Source: Stenotrophomonas maltophilia
Lineage (GTDB): Bacteria > Pseudomonadota > Gammaproteobacteria > Xanthomonadales > Xanthomonadaceae
NCBI RefSeq assembly: GCF_025642255.1
Contig: NZ_CP106759.1
Coordinates: 1,763,501-1,827,500 of the forward strand
DNA length: 64,000 nt
Reading direction: 5' to 3'
The notes under the pieces are model-generated. The model made no database searches. It was not told where the DNA came from and was given only the letters and a program-made list of their open reading frames with translations. This document shows, one piece after another, positions 16,667 to 26,223 of this stretch; position 1 is the stretch's first letter; each line of letters starts with the position of its first letter. A program made the translations under genes and the position numbers.

Positions 16667-19165
16667 ATGAGCCTGTCGCACGCCACCACCGCCGCTTCCG
16701 TGCCTGATCCGATCAGCCTGCCCATCGAAGGCATGACCTGCGCGAGCTGCGTAGGCCGGGTCGAGGCCGCGCTGGCCAAGGTGGAGGGGGTCGGCAGCGT
16801 CTCGGTGAACCTGGCCACGGAACGTGCCGATATCCGTCCGTCGGGGCCGGTGGACCGCGCCGCCTTGATCCAGGCGGTGCACAAGGTCGGCTATGAGGTT
16901 GCGGCCACGACCGTGGAGCTGGCCGTGGAGGGCATGACCTGCGCGTCCTGCGTGGGCCGGGTCGAACGCGCACTGCTGGCCGTGCCGGGCGTGAGCGCGG
17001 CGAGCGTCAACCTGGCCACCGAGCGTGCCACCGTTCGCGGCGCAGCAGACGTGGAGGCGCTGCTGGCGGCGATCGACAGGGCGGGCTACGGCGCTCGTCT
17101 TCTCGATGGCAGCGCGCAGGCCGATGACGGCGGGGAGAAGAAGGACGCCGAGCGTGCTGAACTCAAACACGCGCTGATACTGGCCAGCGTGCTGGCCCTG
17201 CCGGTGTTCGTACTGGAAATGGGATCGCATCTGATCCCGGGCATGCACCACTGGGTGATGTCGACCATCGGGTTGCAGGCCAGCTGGTATGTGCAGTTCG
17301 TGCTGACCACGCTGGTTCTGGTGATTCCCGGCCGGCGCTTCTACCAGAAGGGCATTCCGGCACTGCTGCGTTTGGCACCGGACATGAACTCGCTGGTCGC
17401 GGTGGGCACCGCGGCGGCGTTCGGCTACTCGGTGATCGCGACCTTCGCACCGCGGCTGCTGCCGCCCGGCACGGTGAACGTCTATTACGAAGCTGCGGCG
17501 GTGATCGTCGCGCTGATCCTGCTGGGCCGCTTTCTCGAGGCGCGTGCCAAGGGCCGTACGTCGGAAGCCATCAAGCGGCTGATCAAGCTCCAGGCCAAGG
17601 TCGCCCACGTAGTACGCGATGGTCGGGTGGTCGACGTCCCGGTGGGCGAGGTGGTCAGTGACGACCTCGTGGAAATACGTCCTGGCGAACGCGTCCCGGT
17701 GGATGGCGAGGTGGTCGAGGGGCGCAGCTTCGTCGATGAGTCGATGATCAGCGGTGAGCCGGTTCCGGTTGAAAAGGCATCGGGCGCGGCCGTGATCGGT
17801 GGTACGGTCAACCAGCAGGGAGCACTGACCGTGCGTGCCACGGCGGTAGGTGCGCAGACCGTGCTTGCGCAGATCATCCGCCTGGTTGAACAGGCACAGG
17901 GGTCGAAACTGCCGATCCAGGCCGTGGTCGACAGGGTCACGCTGTGGTTCGTGCCTGCGGTGATGCTGGCCGCGTTGGCCACCTTCGTGGCGTGGCTGCT
18001 GCTCGGGCCGTCCCCGGCGCTTACCTTCGCCCTGGTCAATGCCGTGGCCGTGCTGATCATTGCGTGCCCCTGTGCGATGGGGCTGGCAACGCCGACCTCG
18101 ATCATGGTCGGCACCGGGCGGGGCGCGGAGATGGGCGTGCTGTTCCGCAAGGGCGAGGCACTGCAGTTGCTGAAGGATGCGCGGGTGGTGGCGGTGGACA
18201 AGACCGGAACCCTGACCGAGGGCCGCCCGCGATTGACCGATCTGGAACTGAGCAACGGTTTTGCGCGAGCGGCGGTGCTGGGCGCGGTCGCGGCTGTTGA
18301 ATCGCGCTCGGAGCATCCGATCGCACGCGCGATCGTGATGGCCGCCGAGGAGGAGGGCATCTCCGTGCCGGCCCTGCAGGAGTTCGAATCGGTCACCGGC
18401 ATGGGGGTGCGTGCGATCGTGCAGGGAAGCCGCATTGAAGTCGGGGCCGACCGGTTCATGCGAACGCAGGGCGTTGATATCGGTGGCGTTGCCGCGCTGG
18501 TGCAGCGTCTGGGAGGTGAAGGCAAGTCGCCGCTGTACGCCGCCTTCGATGGCCGGCTGGCAGCGGTGATCGCAGTGTCCGACCCGATCAGGACGAGCAC
18601 GCCGGCCGCCATCACCGCACTGCATGCGCTGGGACTGAAGGTGGCGATGATCACCGGCGACAATGCGCGCACCGCACAGGCGATCGCACGCCAGCTGGGC
18701 ATCGACGAGGTCGTGGCCGAAGTGCTGCCCGAAGGCAAGGTGGAGGCGGTGCGACGCCTCAAGGCTGCGCATGGTCACGTCGCCTTCGTCGGCGACGGCA
18801 TCAACGATGCGCCGGCGCTGGCGGAGGCGGATGTGGGCCTGGCCATCGGCACCGGTACCGATGTGGCGGTGGAATCGGCCGATGTGGTGCTGATGTCCGG
18901 CAGTCTGCTGGGCGTGCCCAATGCCATCGCGCTGTCCAGGGCCACCCTTGGCAACATCCGGCAGAATCTGTTCTGGGCCTTCGCCTACAACACCGCGCTG
19001 ATTCCGGTGGCTGCCGGCGTGCTGTATCCGGCCTTCGGCATCCTGCTGTCGCCGGTATTCGCTGCCGGTGCGATGGCGCTGTCCAGCGTGTTCGTGCTGG
19101 GCAATGCACTGCGCCTGCGTCGCTTCCGGGCGCCGATGGCCGACGCCGCCAGCCCCAGCCACTGA
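16667..19165 (+). CDS. copA: Copper-exporting P-type ATPase
   Basis: A P1B-type ATPase that pumps Cu(I) out of the cytoplasm. The 832 residues contain two N-terminal heavy-metal-binding domains with GMTCASC (Cys25/Cys28 and Cys92/Cys95), about eight membrane helices, the TGE actuator motif ([10 protein letters not shown]), the transmembrane CPC (467-469) that defines copper selectivity, the phosphorylation site DKTGT (Asp511), SEHPIARAI (the HP motif) and [16 protein letters not shown]. All catalytic residues are present. The promoter is of CueR type, and the MerR-family regulator gene starts 13 bp after its stop. It forms one homeostasis module with cueR and the convergent copZ. Confidence 0.97.
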   Translation: MSLSHATTAASVPDPISLPIEGMTCASCVGRVEAALAKVEGVGSVSVNLATERADIRPSGPVDRAALIQAVHKVGYEVAATTVELAVEGMTCASCVGRVERALLAVPGVSAASVNLATERATVRGAADVEALLAAIDRAGYGARLLDGSAQADDGGEKKDAERAELKHALILASVLALPVFVLEMGSHLIPGMHHWVMSTIGLQASWYVQFVLTTLVLVIPGRRFYQKGIPALLRLAPDMNSLVAVGTAAAFGYSVIATFAPRLLPPGTVNVYYEAAAVIVALILLGRFLEARAKGRTSEAIKRLIKLQAKVAHVVRDGRVVDVPVGEVVSDDLVEIRPGERVPVDGEVVEGRSFVDESMISGEPVPVEKASGAAVIGGTVNQQGALTVRATAVGAQTVLAQIIRLVEQAQGSKLPIQAVVDRVTLWFVPAVMLAALATFVAWLLLGPSPALTFALVNAVAVLIIACPCAMGLATPTSIMVGTGRGAEMGVLFRKGEALQLLKDARVVAVDKTGTLTEGRPRLTDLELSNGFARAAVLGAVAAVESRSEHPIARAIVMAAEEEGISVPALQEFESVTGMGVRAIVQGSRIEVGADRFMRTQGVDIGGVAALVQRLGGEGKSPLYAAFDGRLAAVIAVSDPIRTSTPAAITALHALGLKVAMITGDNARTAQAIARQLGIDEVVAEVLPEGKVEAVRRLKAAHGHVAFVGDGINDAPALAEADVGLAIGTGTDVAVESADVVLMSGSLLGVPNAIALSRATLGNIRQNLFWAFAYNTALIPVAAGVLYPAFGILLSPVFAAGAMALSSVFVLGNALRLRRFRAPMADAASPSH

Positions 19166-19178
19166 AAAGGAGACTGTC

Positions 19179-19616
19179 TTGAACATCGGTGAGGCCGCGA
19201 AGGCATCGAGCGTTTCGGCGAAGATGATCCGCTACTACGAGCAGATCGGGCTGATTCCTGCTGCCGACCGTACGGCATCCGGCTACCGGGCCTATTCGCA
19301 CGCCGACGTGCATCGACTGCGGTTCATACGCCGCGCGCGGGACCTGGGATTCTCGGTCGCGGAGATCACGGATCTGCTGGGCCTGTGGAACGATACCTCG
19401 CGCCACAGCGCCGACGTCAAGCGCCTGGCCGAGCAGCACATCGATGATCTCGAGCAGCGCATCGACCACATGCGGCAGATGGCCGATACGCTGAAGTCGC
19501 TGATCAGCTGCTGTGCGGGCGACGAGCGGCCGGAGTGCCCGATCCTGCAGCGGCTGGAGGAGGGCGAGGAAGGCGCGGAGCCAGTCGCGGCGCGGCGGCA
19601 GGCGCGCCGGAGCTGA
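19179..19616 (+). CDS. cueR: MerR-family copper-responsive regulator
   Basis: A MerR-family activator of 145 residues. It starts with TTG at 19179, preceded by AAAAGGAGA, giving MNIGEAAKASSVSAKMIRYYE, where the helix-turn-helix begins; no better start is available without losing the family N-terminus. A long dimerisation helix follows, then the metal-binding loop CCAGDERPECPIL, in which two cysteines spaced by seven residues are the Cu(I)-type ligands of CueR. Linked to copA on the same strand. The two 19-bp-spacer promoters in front of copA and copZ are its expected targets. The C-terminal tail (EEGEEGAEPVAARRQ) is variable. Confidence 0.93.
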   Translation: MNIGEAAKASSVSAKMIRYYEQIGLIPAADRTASGYRAYSHADVHRLRFIRRARDLGFSVAEITDLLGLWNDTSRHSADVKRLAEQHIDDLEQRIDHMRQMADTLKSLISCCAGDERPECPILQRLEEGEEGAEPVAARRQARRS

Positions 19617-19704
19617 GCCGCGGGGCGCAGGGGTCTTCGCACCTGCGCGGCGGGAGTGCTGTAGCTCCTTCAGAAGGACGTGAGCATCGCCCGGAGCCGG
19701 GCGA

Positions 19705-19899
19705 TCAGGCGGTGCGCGGCGGGAAGCCTGCGTCCTTCACAGCGGCGAAGATCTCCGCTTCGCTGGCCGTGGTCTGCACCTGCACGCGGCCTGTCGGCGG
19801 ATCGGCGACCACGCGTGCCTGCGGATCAACGCTCTGGATCGCGCGGGTCACGCTGCGCGCGCATCCGCCGCAGGTCATGCCGTCAACATGGAAGTCCAT
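19705..19899 (-). CDS. copZ: Small copper chaperone (heavy-metal-associated domain)
   Basis: A single heavy-metal-associated domain of 64 residues with the metal motif GMTCGGC near the N-terminus (Cys10 and Cys13) and a ferredoxin-like fold ending KDAGFPP. It probably carries Cu(I) to CopA. The start is ATG at 19899, which has the strong ribosome site AAGGAG seven bases before it; the longer open frame to 19962 runs through the promoter. It converges on cueR and has its own CueR-type promoter. Gene naming follows the role in other bacteria. Confidence 0.9.
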   Translation of the reverse strand: MDFHVDGMTCGGCARSVTRAIQSVDPQARVVADPPTGRVQVQTTASEAEIFAAVKDAGFPPRTA

Positions 19900-19931
19900 C
19901 TGTAGCTCCTTCGGTTCCGGGGAATGCAGCC

Positions 19932-19962
19932 AGTGTGCACCTTCCAACGATGGCAGGGTCAA
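19932..19962 (-). promoter_or_regulatory. CueR-type promoter of copZ
   Basis: On the minus strand, TTGACC (-35, 19962-19957) and CACACT (-10, 19937-19932) are 19 bp apart, with the dyad ACCCTGC-N7-GGAAGGT (19959-19939) between. One arm is the perfect CueR-type GGAAGGT. The arrangement mirrors the copA promoter. Confidence 0.8.
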
Positions 19963-19985
19963 GTGATGCCTCCGCGGTGCCCATG

Positions 19986-20020
19986 AAAAACGGCAGCCAC
20001 CTGTACCAGCGTGGCTGCCG
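19986..20020 (-). terminator. Rho-independent terminator after TonB receptor (minus strand)
   Basis: A perfect 10-bp stem (19991-20000 with 20011-20020, arm CGGCAGCCAC) is followed on the minus strand by five T (19990-19986). It lies 37 bases after the receptor stop and upstream of the copZ promoter, so it separates the two. Confidence 0.9.
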
Positions 20021-20056
20021 TGGAGGAATGTCCCCGCGCCGGGCGGGGCGACTGCC

Positions 20057-23000
20057 TTAGAACTTCCAGGTCGCGCCGAAGTACAGCTGGCGGCCCGCGT
20101 AGGTATTGGAGATCAGGCGGGCCTTGGTGTCATTGCCCAGATGCACGCGCTGCTCGGACTTGGTGGCGTTGATCACCGACGCGGTCAGGGTCCACTCCGG
20201 GGTGAGGTTGTAGGCCACGTTGAGATCAAGCTGGTCGTACGGCTCGGTGTAGACCGTCATGCCGTTGTTCAGTCCGCCGACCACCTGGCCGCGACGGTTG
20301 TACGAGGCGCGGGCAAGGAACTTGTCGTTCTCGTAGAACACCGTCACGTTGGCCTGGTTCTTGGCGCTGCCGACCAGCGGCGACGAGCCGATGTTCTGCC
20401 CATCCAGCACGATCGAGGCCAGGTTGGTGTCGTTGTAGGTGTAGTTCGCCTGCACGCCGACGCCGAAATCGAAGGTGTACTGGCCGTACAGCTCCACGCC
20501 CTGCGACACACCGTCCTGGCCGTTGGCACGGGTCTCGTAGTCCTGCACGGTCACGGTTTCGCCACCGACCTGCATCTGCATGTCGCGCACGACAGGCACG
20601 GTGAAGTTGTCCACGTTCTTGCGGAACAGGCCCACGCCGGCCACCGCGCCCGGCTGGAAGTACCACTCCAGGCCGAGGTCGAACTGGGTGGCCTCGAAGG
20701 GTTCAAGCTGCTTGTTGCTGCCGTCGCCGGTCCAGCCCGGGGTCGGTGCACCGCCGGCCACGCGGCGGTCGTTGACGTACTCCTCGCTGTAGTAGCGCAG
20801 GCTGCCCGGAGCGCCGATCTCGGTGTAGCCGGGGCGTGCGATGACCTTCGAGGCGGCGCCGCGCAGCAGCAGGGTATCGGTGATGTCCCAGGCGATGTTG
20901 AAGCTCGGCAGGACGTCGGTGTAGGTGCGGTCCACGCCCAGCAGCTCGAAACTCTTGCTCTGTGCCAAGTTGTAGGGCAGGCGCACGAAACCGCTCTCGC
21001 AGCTGTAGTTCGGGTAGGCCGCCGCGGCCGGGTCGGAGCACGCCATCGGTGCGCCTGCGGCGTTGTCGAGGAAGTAGTCGTCGAAACGCTCGATCGAATC
21101 GGTGGACTGCGCCAGCTGCTTGGTGCGCACCACGCGCACGCCCACGTTGCCGCGCACCCGCTCGGTGCGGAAGTTGGCCTGGAAGTAGCCCGAGTAGATC
21201 TTCTCGTTGACGTTGTAGATGAAGTCGTCCTCGACACGGTTGTGCGAACCGCCGTAGGTCTTGTTCAGGTAATCGATGTAGGCCGGATAGTTGATGCCCG
21301 GGAACACGTTGGTATTGAAGCCGCCGGGGATGTTGCTGATCGGGTTGGACAGGAAGAAGCCGGGCTGGGCGATATTGGCCGTAGGGTCGCAGCCGCTCTG
21401 GTAGCGGTTGTTGTCGTAGTCCGACGGGTCTCGGCCCTGGCACACCCAGTAGGTATTGCCGGTGTTGCGGTGCACCGTGCCGTCACGATACTTGGCACCG
21501 AACTGGATCGAGTCCAGCCAGCCGGATTCGAACAGCTTGGTGACATCGGCCTGGAAATAGTTCTGCTTGATCTCGGTCTGCTTCCAGGACGAGTCGGTCG
21601 AACCGGTGTCGATCTCGGCGATGCCGGCCATGAGCTGCTGCTGCAGGTCGGGTGCGAAGGTGCCCGACGGCGTGCCGGTCAGGTCCCAGGAGGTGCTGCT
21701 GGACGATTCCCACACGCCATTGGTCTGCCGACGCGGTTTGGCTGACATGCGGAAGTTCATCGAGGGGCCGCCTTCGGACCAGGTACGGCCGCCGGTGAAC
21801 GACGCCTTCCACAGCGGGCTGATATCCCAGTCGATGCTGAGGTCGGCGGTCTGCGAGAGCGCCTTTTCGCGGCTGTAGCCGCCGGTGAGCTGCGGGGTCG
21901 GAATGGTGCAGTCATCGGGGCCCCAGCCCCCCGGCTCGAGCCCGGCCGCTTCGGCCTCGGCTTCATTGCAGTAATAGGTCTTGCCGGCCAGCTTCTCGAA
22001 CTGCGCGCCGGTGACGACGGTGCCGCTGGGATCGAAGTCCAGCCCGTTGAGCATGCGGCCGCCGGCCCAGTTGCCGTCACCATTGAAGCGGGCCATGCTC
22101 CACTCCGGCACCTTCAGCATGTGCTGGGCGTAGTTGCCCTCCAGCTCGAAGCGGAAGTAGTTGGCCGTCATGGTCACGTTGTCGACCGGCTTGAACTGGA
22201 AGGTCAGCTGCCCGCCCTTGCGCTGGCGCGTTTCCTCCTTCACCGCGAAATTGACCGATGTCGGCATGAAGAAGTCGGTGTAGTTGCGACCGTTCTGGTT
22301 GTTGAAGCCGGAGTTGCCCCACCAGTACTCGATGCCGTCCTGCAGCATGGGGTTGCCATGCACGTCGCGCGCATCGGTATCGGTGCCGTACCACTGATAG
22401 TTCTCGGTGGTGACTTCCATGGTGCGGCTGGTGCGTTTCTGCTGGGTCACGCCGACCAGCACGCCGAAACGCTCGTCCTTGCTGTGCCACGAGTACAGTG
22501 CGGAGGCCTGCGGATCGATGTCGTGACTGGTGTCTGACGAGGTGCCTTCAAGGGTGACGAAGCCCGAGTTGGACTCCATGTCCAGAGGGCGCCGGGTGTG
22601 CAGGATGACCGTGCCGCCGATGCCGCCTTCATCGATGCGCGCTTCCGGCGATTTGAACAGCTCGGCGCTGGACAGCATGTTGGACGGCAGAAGGGTGTAG
22701 TTGAAAGAGCGGGTCGCCTCGTCGTTGGTCTCGGAGGTGGCGACGTAGTTGCCGTTCAACTGGGTCAGCGTCAGGTCTGCAGCGAGGCCGCGCACGCTGA
22801 CCGTCTTGCCTTCGCCGCCGTCGCGGGTGATGACCACGCCCGGTACGCGCTGCAGCGCGTCGGCCACGTTCTTGTCGGGGAACTTGCCGACGTCTTCGGC
22901 CGTGATTACTTCGACCACGGCGTTGGCGTCGCGCTTCTGCTCAAGGCTCTTTTCGATGGCGTAGCGGTAGCCGGTGACCTGGACGCTGTCCAGGGTGGTG

Positions 23001-23131
23001 GCATCGGGCGTGCCGGTGGTGGCCTGCTGCGCCGCGGCGCCCGCCGGCAGGACGGCAGCGGCCAATGCCAGCGCGATGGCCAGCGACAGTGCGTCCTGGC
23101 CATGCATGCGTTTTGAGTGACTCATTCCCAT
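20057..23131 (-). CDS. TonB-dependent receptor of the Xanthomonas/Caulobacter carbohydrate type
   Basis: A 1024-residue outer-membrane transporter. A signal peptide (to about AGAAAQQA, residue 35) precedes a plug with VVEVITAEDVGKFPDKNVAD and LQRVPGVVITRDGG, the signature of the TonB-Xanth-Caul family that often imports plant or host glycans. The barrel ends LYFGATWKF with terminal Phe. Two ATGs (23131 and 23125) are possible; the first is kept. It is divergent from the GH92 mannosidase gene with three LacI-type operators in the shared control region, so it is very likely the outer-membrane port for mannosides or high-mannose N-glycans. The ligand is inferred. Confidence 0.93.
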   Translation of the reverse strand: MGMSHSKRMHGQDALSLAIALALAAAVLPAGAAAQQATTGTPDATTLDSVQVTGYRYAIEKSLEQKRDANAVVEVITAEDVGKFPDKNVADALQRVPGVVITRDGGEGKTVSVRGLAADLTLTQLNGNYVATSETNDEATRSFNYTLLPSNMLSSAELFKSPEARIDEGGIGGTVILHTRRPLDMESNSGFVTLEGTSSDTSHDIDPQASALYSWHSKDERFGVLVGVTQQKRTSRTMEVTTENYQWYGTDTDARDVHGNPMLQDGIEYWWGNSGFNNQNGRNYTDFFMPTSVNFAVKEETRQRKGGQLTFQFKPVDNVTMTANYFRFELEGNYAQHMLKVPEWSMARFNGDGNWAGGRMLNGLDFDPSGTVVTGAQFEKLAGKTYYCNEAEAEAAGLEPGGWGPDDCTIPTPQLTGGYSREKALSQTADLSIDWDISPLWKASFTGGRTWSEGGPSMNFRMSAKPRRQTNGVWESSSSTSWDLTGTPSGTFAPDLQQQLMAGIAEIDTGSTDSSWKQTEIKQNYFQADVTKLFESGWLDSIQFGAKYRDGTVHRNTGNTYWVCQGRDPSDYDNNRYQSGCDPTANIAQPGFFLSNPISNIPGGFNTNVFPGINYPAYIDYLNKTYGGSHNRVEDDFIYNVNEKIYSGYFQANFRTERVRGNVGVRVVRTKQLAQSTDSIERFDDYFLDNAAGAPMACSDPAAAAYPNYSCESGFVRLPYNLAQSKSFELLGVDRTYTDVLPSFNIAWDITDTLLLRGAASKVIARPGYTEIGAPGSLRYYSEEYVNDRRVAGGAPTPGWTGDGSNKQLEPFEATQFDLGLEWYFQPGAVAGVGLFRKNVDNFTVPVVRDMQMQVGGETVTVQDYETRANGQDGVSQGVELYGQYTFDFGVGVQANYTYNDTNLASIVLDGQNIGSSPLVGSAKNQANVTVFYENDKFLARASYNRRGQVVGGLNNGMTVYTEPYDQLDLNVAYNLTPEWTLTASVINATKSEQRVHLGNDTKARLISNTYAGRQLYFGATWKF

Positions 23132-23183
23132 CTCTCCCTCTCTCCTGGATTGATCCGCTGACGTGTGACGTGGTGCGGATGAC

Positions 23184-23197
23184 TTGAATCGATCTAA
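23184..23197 (-). promoter_or_regulatory. LacI-type operator 1 of the mannoside locus
   Basis: TTGAATCGATCTAA, 53 bp upstream of the TonB receptor start, is well placed to control that minus-strand gene. It is the first of three copies in the 530-bp gap 23132-23661, which holds no gene I can support. Confidence 0.75.
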
Positions 23198-23305
23198 TCT
23201 GTGGTGATGCCGGTGCGGTCGCTACGCAGTTGCAACTGCATCCTGTGTCTGTGCCGGCCCGTCCTGTCGCTGCTTCCCCAAACTCCCGGCCACCGCAACG
23301 TCGTC

Positions 23306-23319
23306 TTGGATCGATCTAA
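23306..23319. promoter_or_regulatory. LacI-type operator 2 of the mannoside locus
   Basis: TTGGATCGATCTAA, near the centre of the divergent control region, one base different from the copies at 23184 and 23525. Spaced 122 and 219 bp from them (start to start), which would allow DNA looping. Confidence 0.7.
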
Positions 23320-23524
23320 GCGATGGGCGGGCGTTTTTTAGCATGGGTTGCCCGTCGGCGCATGCTGCTGCGCAATATGGTATTGCCGTGGCGGGGGCAT
23401 GACGTTTTTCTGAATCGGCTGGAAACGTTTTCTCGCGCGATTCCCCGGCAGGCCGGCCAAGAGGCCGCGCGGCGGGACGTATGCTGCGGCGCAGAATGCA
23501 TTGGCGCGAATCGCCATGCTCTAC

Positions 23525-23538
23525 TTGAATCGATCTAA
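23525..23538 (+). promoter_or_regulatory. LacI-type operator 3 of the mannoside locus
   Basis: TTGAATCGATCTAA, identical to the copy at 23184, lies 123 bp before the GH92 start and probably controls the plus-strand operon. Confidence 0.75.
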
Positions 23539-23661
23539 ATTCACGGTTGCGCGGGTCTCGCGCCATTCCACGGGGAGCAGGCTGCCGGCAGGCAGCGCTC
23601 AGCGGAAGGCGTTGCAGGCTCCAGCCGTCTGCCACCGCACCATCGACCACAGGAACCCGAC

Positions 23662-26127
23662 ATGCGCCCAGTGCCGTCCGCTCCCGCTGTCCCCTCGACG
23701 CCGCGCCCGTTGACGCGATTGGCCTGGCTGCTCGCACTGGCGATGTCGCCGGTGCTGCTGCAGGCCGCCCCGGCCGCACTCGAGCGCGAGGTGAACACCT
23801 TCATCGGCAGCAAGGACGATGGCAATACGTTCCCGGGCGCCTCGGCACCCTTCGGCCTGATCCAGGTCAGCCCCATCGGCAGCCACTATTCGGGGTGGCG
23901 CTACGACGACGAGAAGATCCGTGGCTTCGGCCACTCCTTCCTGTCCGGTGCCGGGTGCTGGGAGCAGGGCGGCCAGGTCTCGGTCCTGCCCGTGACCGGC
24001 AGCATCGGTCCCGGTGGCGATTTCGACACCGCCGACGCCAAGAGCTTCAACCACAAGACCTATGCCGCGTCGTACACGCATGACGGCGAAATCGGCCAGG
24101 CCGGCTACTACAAGGTGCGCCTGACCAGCTACGGTGGCATCGATGCCGAGGCGACCGCGCGCACCCGTGCCGCCGCCGAGCGCTACACCTTCAGCCAGCG
24201 AAGCGGCGATGGCCACGTGCTGGTAAATGTCGGCCAGGCGAATGAACGCCATTCGGTGATCGGCAGCGTGATCGACGTGGTCGGCGACCGCGTGGTCGAG
24301 GGCAAGCTGGTCACCAAGAGTTTCTGCGGTGGCCACCAGTACACGACGTGGTTCCGCATCGAGTTCGATCGCCCGTTCAAGGCGCATGGGACCTGGGGCG
24401 AGGCCGGTGGCCTGCCGGGGGCGCGCCACAGCATGGAAGGCGAGCAGAAGCCGAACGGTGCCTGGTTGAGCTTCGACCTGGCCAAGGGGCAGTCGGTCAC
24501 GGCGGTGAGCGCGATTTCGCATGTCGATGCCGAAGGCGCGCGCACCAACCTGCGCACCGAGGGCATGCAGGGCGGAGCGCTGATGGGCTTCGACCGCATG
24601 CGCGCGCTGTCGCAGCAGGCGTGGCGCGAGGAGCTGGGCCGGGTGCGCGTGCAGGGCGGCAGTGCTGATGACCGCACGGTGTTCTACAGCGCCGCCTACC
24701 ACGCGCTGCTGCAGCCGCTGACCGGCAGCGATGCCGACGGCCGCTACCGCGGCTACGACGATGGCATCCATCGCGCGGATGGCTGGACCTACTACGAGTA
24801 CTTCTCGCTATGGGATACCTACCGTGCGCAGAACCAATGGCTGGCGCTGACCCGCCCCGATGTGGCGCGTGACATCGGCCGCACGCTGCTGGCGATCGAC
24901 GAGCAGGGGGGCTGGCTGCCACGCTGGGGTTACGCCAACTTTGAGACGAACATCATGACCGGCGATCCGGTGACCCCGTTCATGGTCGACCTGTGGCGTT
25001 TCGGTGCGTTCAAGGGCCGTGAATCGCAGGCGTGGGATGCGCTGCGCCGCAATGCGTTCGGCACCCCGCCGTTGAATTCCCGTCATGCGGGCCGGTCGGG
25101 CAATCCGACCTATCTGGACAAGGGCTACGTGGTCTACGACCGTGCGTTCCCGTCCAAGGGCATGGACGTCGATCCGCATCACGGCGGCTCGGCCACTCTG
25201 GAATATGCACTGGCCGACTGCGCGCTTTCGCAGATGGCCGATGGCCTGGGTCACGCCCGGGATGCGGCGACGCTGCGAGAGCGCGGCCGCAACTGGCGCA
25301 AGGTGTGGGACCCGCAGGTCCGCGACGCCGAGACCGGCTTCAGCGGCTTCCCGCGGCCTCGCACCGAGGATGGGCAGTGGTACACCCCGGCCGACGGGCA
25401 CTACAGCCCCCGTTCCCACCACGGCTTCCATGAAGGCACCGCGTGGCAGTACCAGTGGCTGGCGCAGCAGGACATGCCGGGGCTGGTCGAGGCGATGGAC
25501 GGTCGTGAGCAGGCCGGGCGCCGGCTCGATGCCTTCTTCGCGATGGATGCACTGCAGGCCGACCCGCTCAATGCCGCGCGGCGCGAATGGGTGGTCGGAC
25601 CCTACAGCTACTACAACCAGTTCCGCTACAACCCGAACAACGAACCCGATCTGCACGCGCCGTGGCTCTACACCCTGATCGGCCAGCCGTGGAAGACCGC
25701 CGCGGTGGTGCGGGCCGCGCAGCAGCTGTTCACCAATGCGCCCAATGGCGTGACCGGCAACGACGATCTTGGAACGATGTCGGCGTGGTACCTGTTCAGT
25801 GCGATCGGCATGTACCCGGCAGTACCGGGCAGTGGCCAGTTCCTGCTGCATACGCCGCGCTTTGCCCGGGTCGAGGTCGACATGGGCAATGGCCGCACCC
25901 TGCGCATCAATGCCCCGGGGGCGGACGGCCGCCGCCTGCAGTACGTGCAGGGCGTGCAGGTCGATGGCCAGGCGCATGCCCCGGTCTGGCTGGACTGGGA
26001 GCGCCTGCAGCAGGGCCCGCGCCTGCACTTCGCCCTCGACGCGCAGGCGCCGACCCAGGGGTGGGGCACGGCGGTGAAGGATCTGCCGGTGTCCTGGTGC
26101 GCGGCACCTGGCAGCCAGCTGCGTTGA
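23662..26127 (+). CDS. GH92 alpha-mannosidase
   Basis: Calcium-dependent exo-alpha-mannosidase of glycoside hydrolase family 92, which trims alpha-mannose (often alpha-1,2) from high-mannose N-glycans. The 821-residue protein has an N-terminal export signal (hydrophobic LAWLLALAMSPVLLQ, cleavage near AAPAAL), the N-terminal beta domain from EREVNTFIGSKDDGNTFPGAS, and the (alpha/alpha)6 catalytic domain with His590-Glu591 in FHEGTAWQYQW and the conserved GNDDLGTMSAWYLF (699 onwards), the acidic residues of which act as catalytic base. The linkage preference cannot be told from sequence. It is the first gene of the plus-strand mannoside locus. Confidence 0.95.
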   Translation: MRPVPSAPAVPSTPRPLTRLAWLLALAMSPVLLQAAPAALEREVNTFIGSKDDGNTFPGASAPFGLIQVSPIGSHYSGWRYDDEKIRGFGHSFLSGAGCWEQGGQVSVLPVTGSIGPGGDFDTADAKSFNHKTYAASYTHDGEIGQAGYYKVRLTSYGGIDAEATARTRAAAERYTFSQRSGDGHVLVNVGQANERHSVIGSVIDVVGDRVVEGKLVTKSFCGGHQYTTWFRIEFDRPFKAHGTWGEAGGLPGARHSMEGEQKPNGAWLSFDLAKGQSVTAVSAISHVDAEGARTNLRTEGMQGGALMGFDRMRALSQQAWREELGRVRVQGGSADDRTVFYSAAYHALLQPLTGSDADGRYRGYDDGIHRADGWTYYEYFSLWDTYRAQNQWLALTRPDVARDIGRTLLAIDEQGGWLPRWGYANFETNIMTGDPVTPFMVDLWRFGAFKGRESQAWDALRRNAFGTPPLNSRHAGRSGNPTYLDKGYVVYDRAFPSKGMDVDPHHGGSATLEYALADCALSQMADGLGHARDAATLRERGRNWRKVWDPQVRDAETGFSGFPRPRTEDGQWYTPADGHYSPRSHHGFHEGTAWQYQWLAQQDMPGLVEAMDGREQAGRRLDAFFAMDALQADPLNAARREWVVGPYSYYNQFRYNPNNEPDLHAPWLYTLIGQPWKTAAVVRAAQQLFTNAPNGVTGNDDLGTMSAWYLFSAIGMYPAVPGSGQFLLHTPRFARVEVDMGNGRTLRINAPGADGRRLQYVQGVQVDGQAHAPVWLDWERLQQGPRLHFALDAQAPTQGWGTAVKDLPVSWCAAPGSQLR

Positions 26128-26223
26128 TCGGGGCTGTGCCGTTCGCGGCGACCCAGCGAACGGCACGGCACGAGACGGCCGCGATCCATTAGGCTTGAGC
26201 CCTCAGCGGAGCCCGGGAATACG

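Noticed and set aside
16505..19186. 893-residue minus-strand open frame over copA
   Set aside because: Full antisense shadow of a certain P-type ATPase gene; His/Gln/Arg-rich composition with no motif.
19617..19704. Hairpin GCGCAGG...CCTGCGC (19625-19648) as terminator between cueR and copZ
   Set aside because: The stem has only 7 bp with a 10-base loop and no T-run; too weak to list as a feature.
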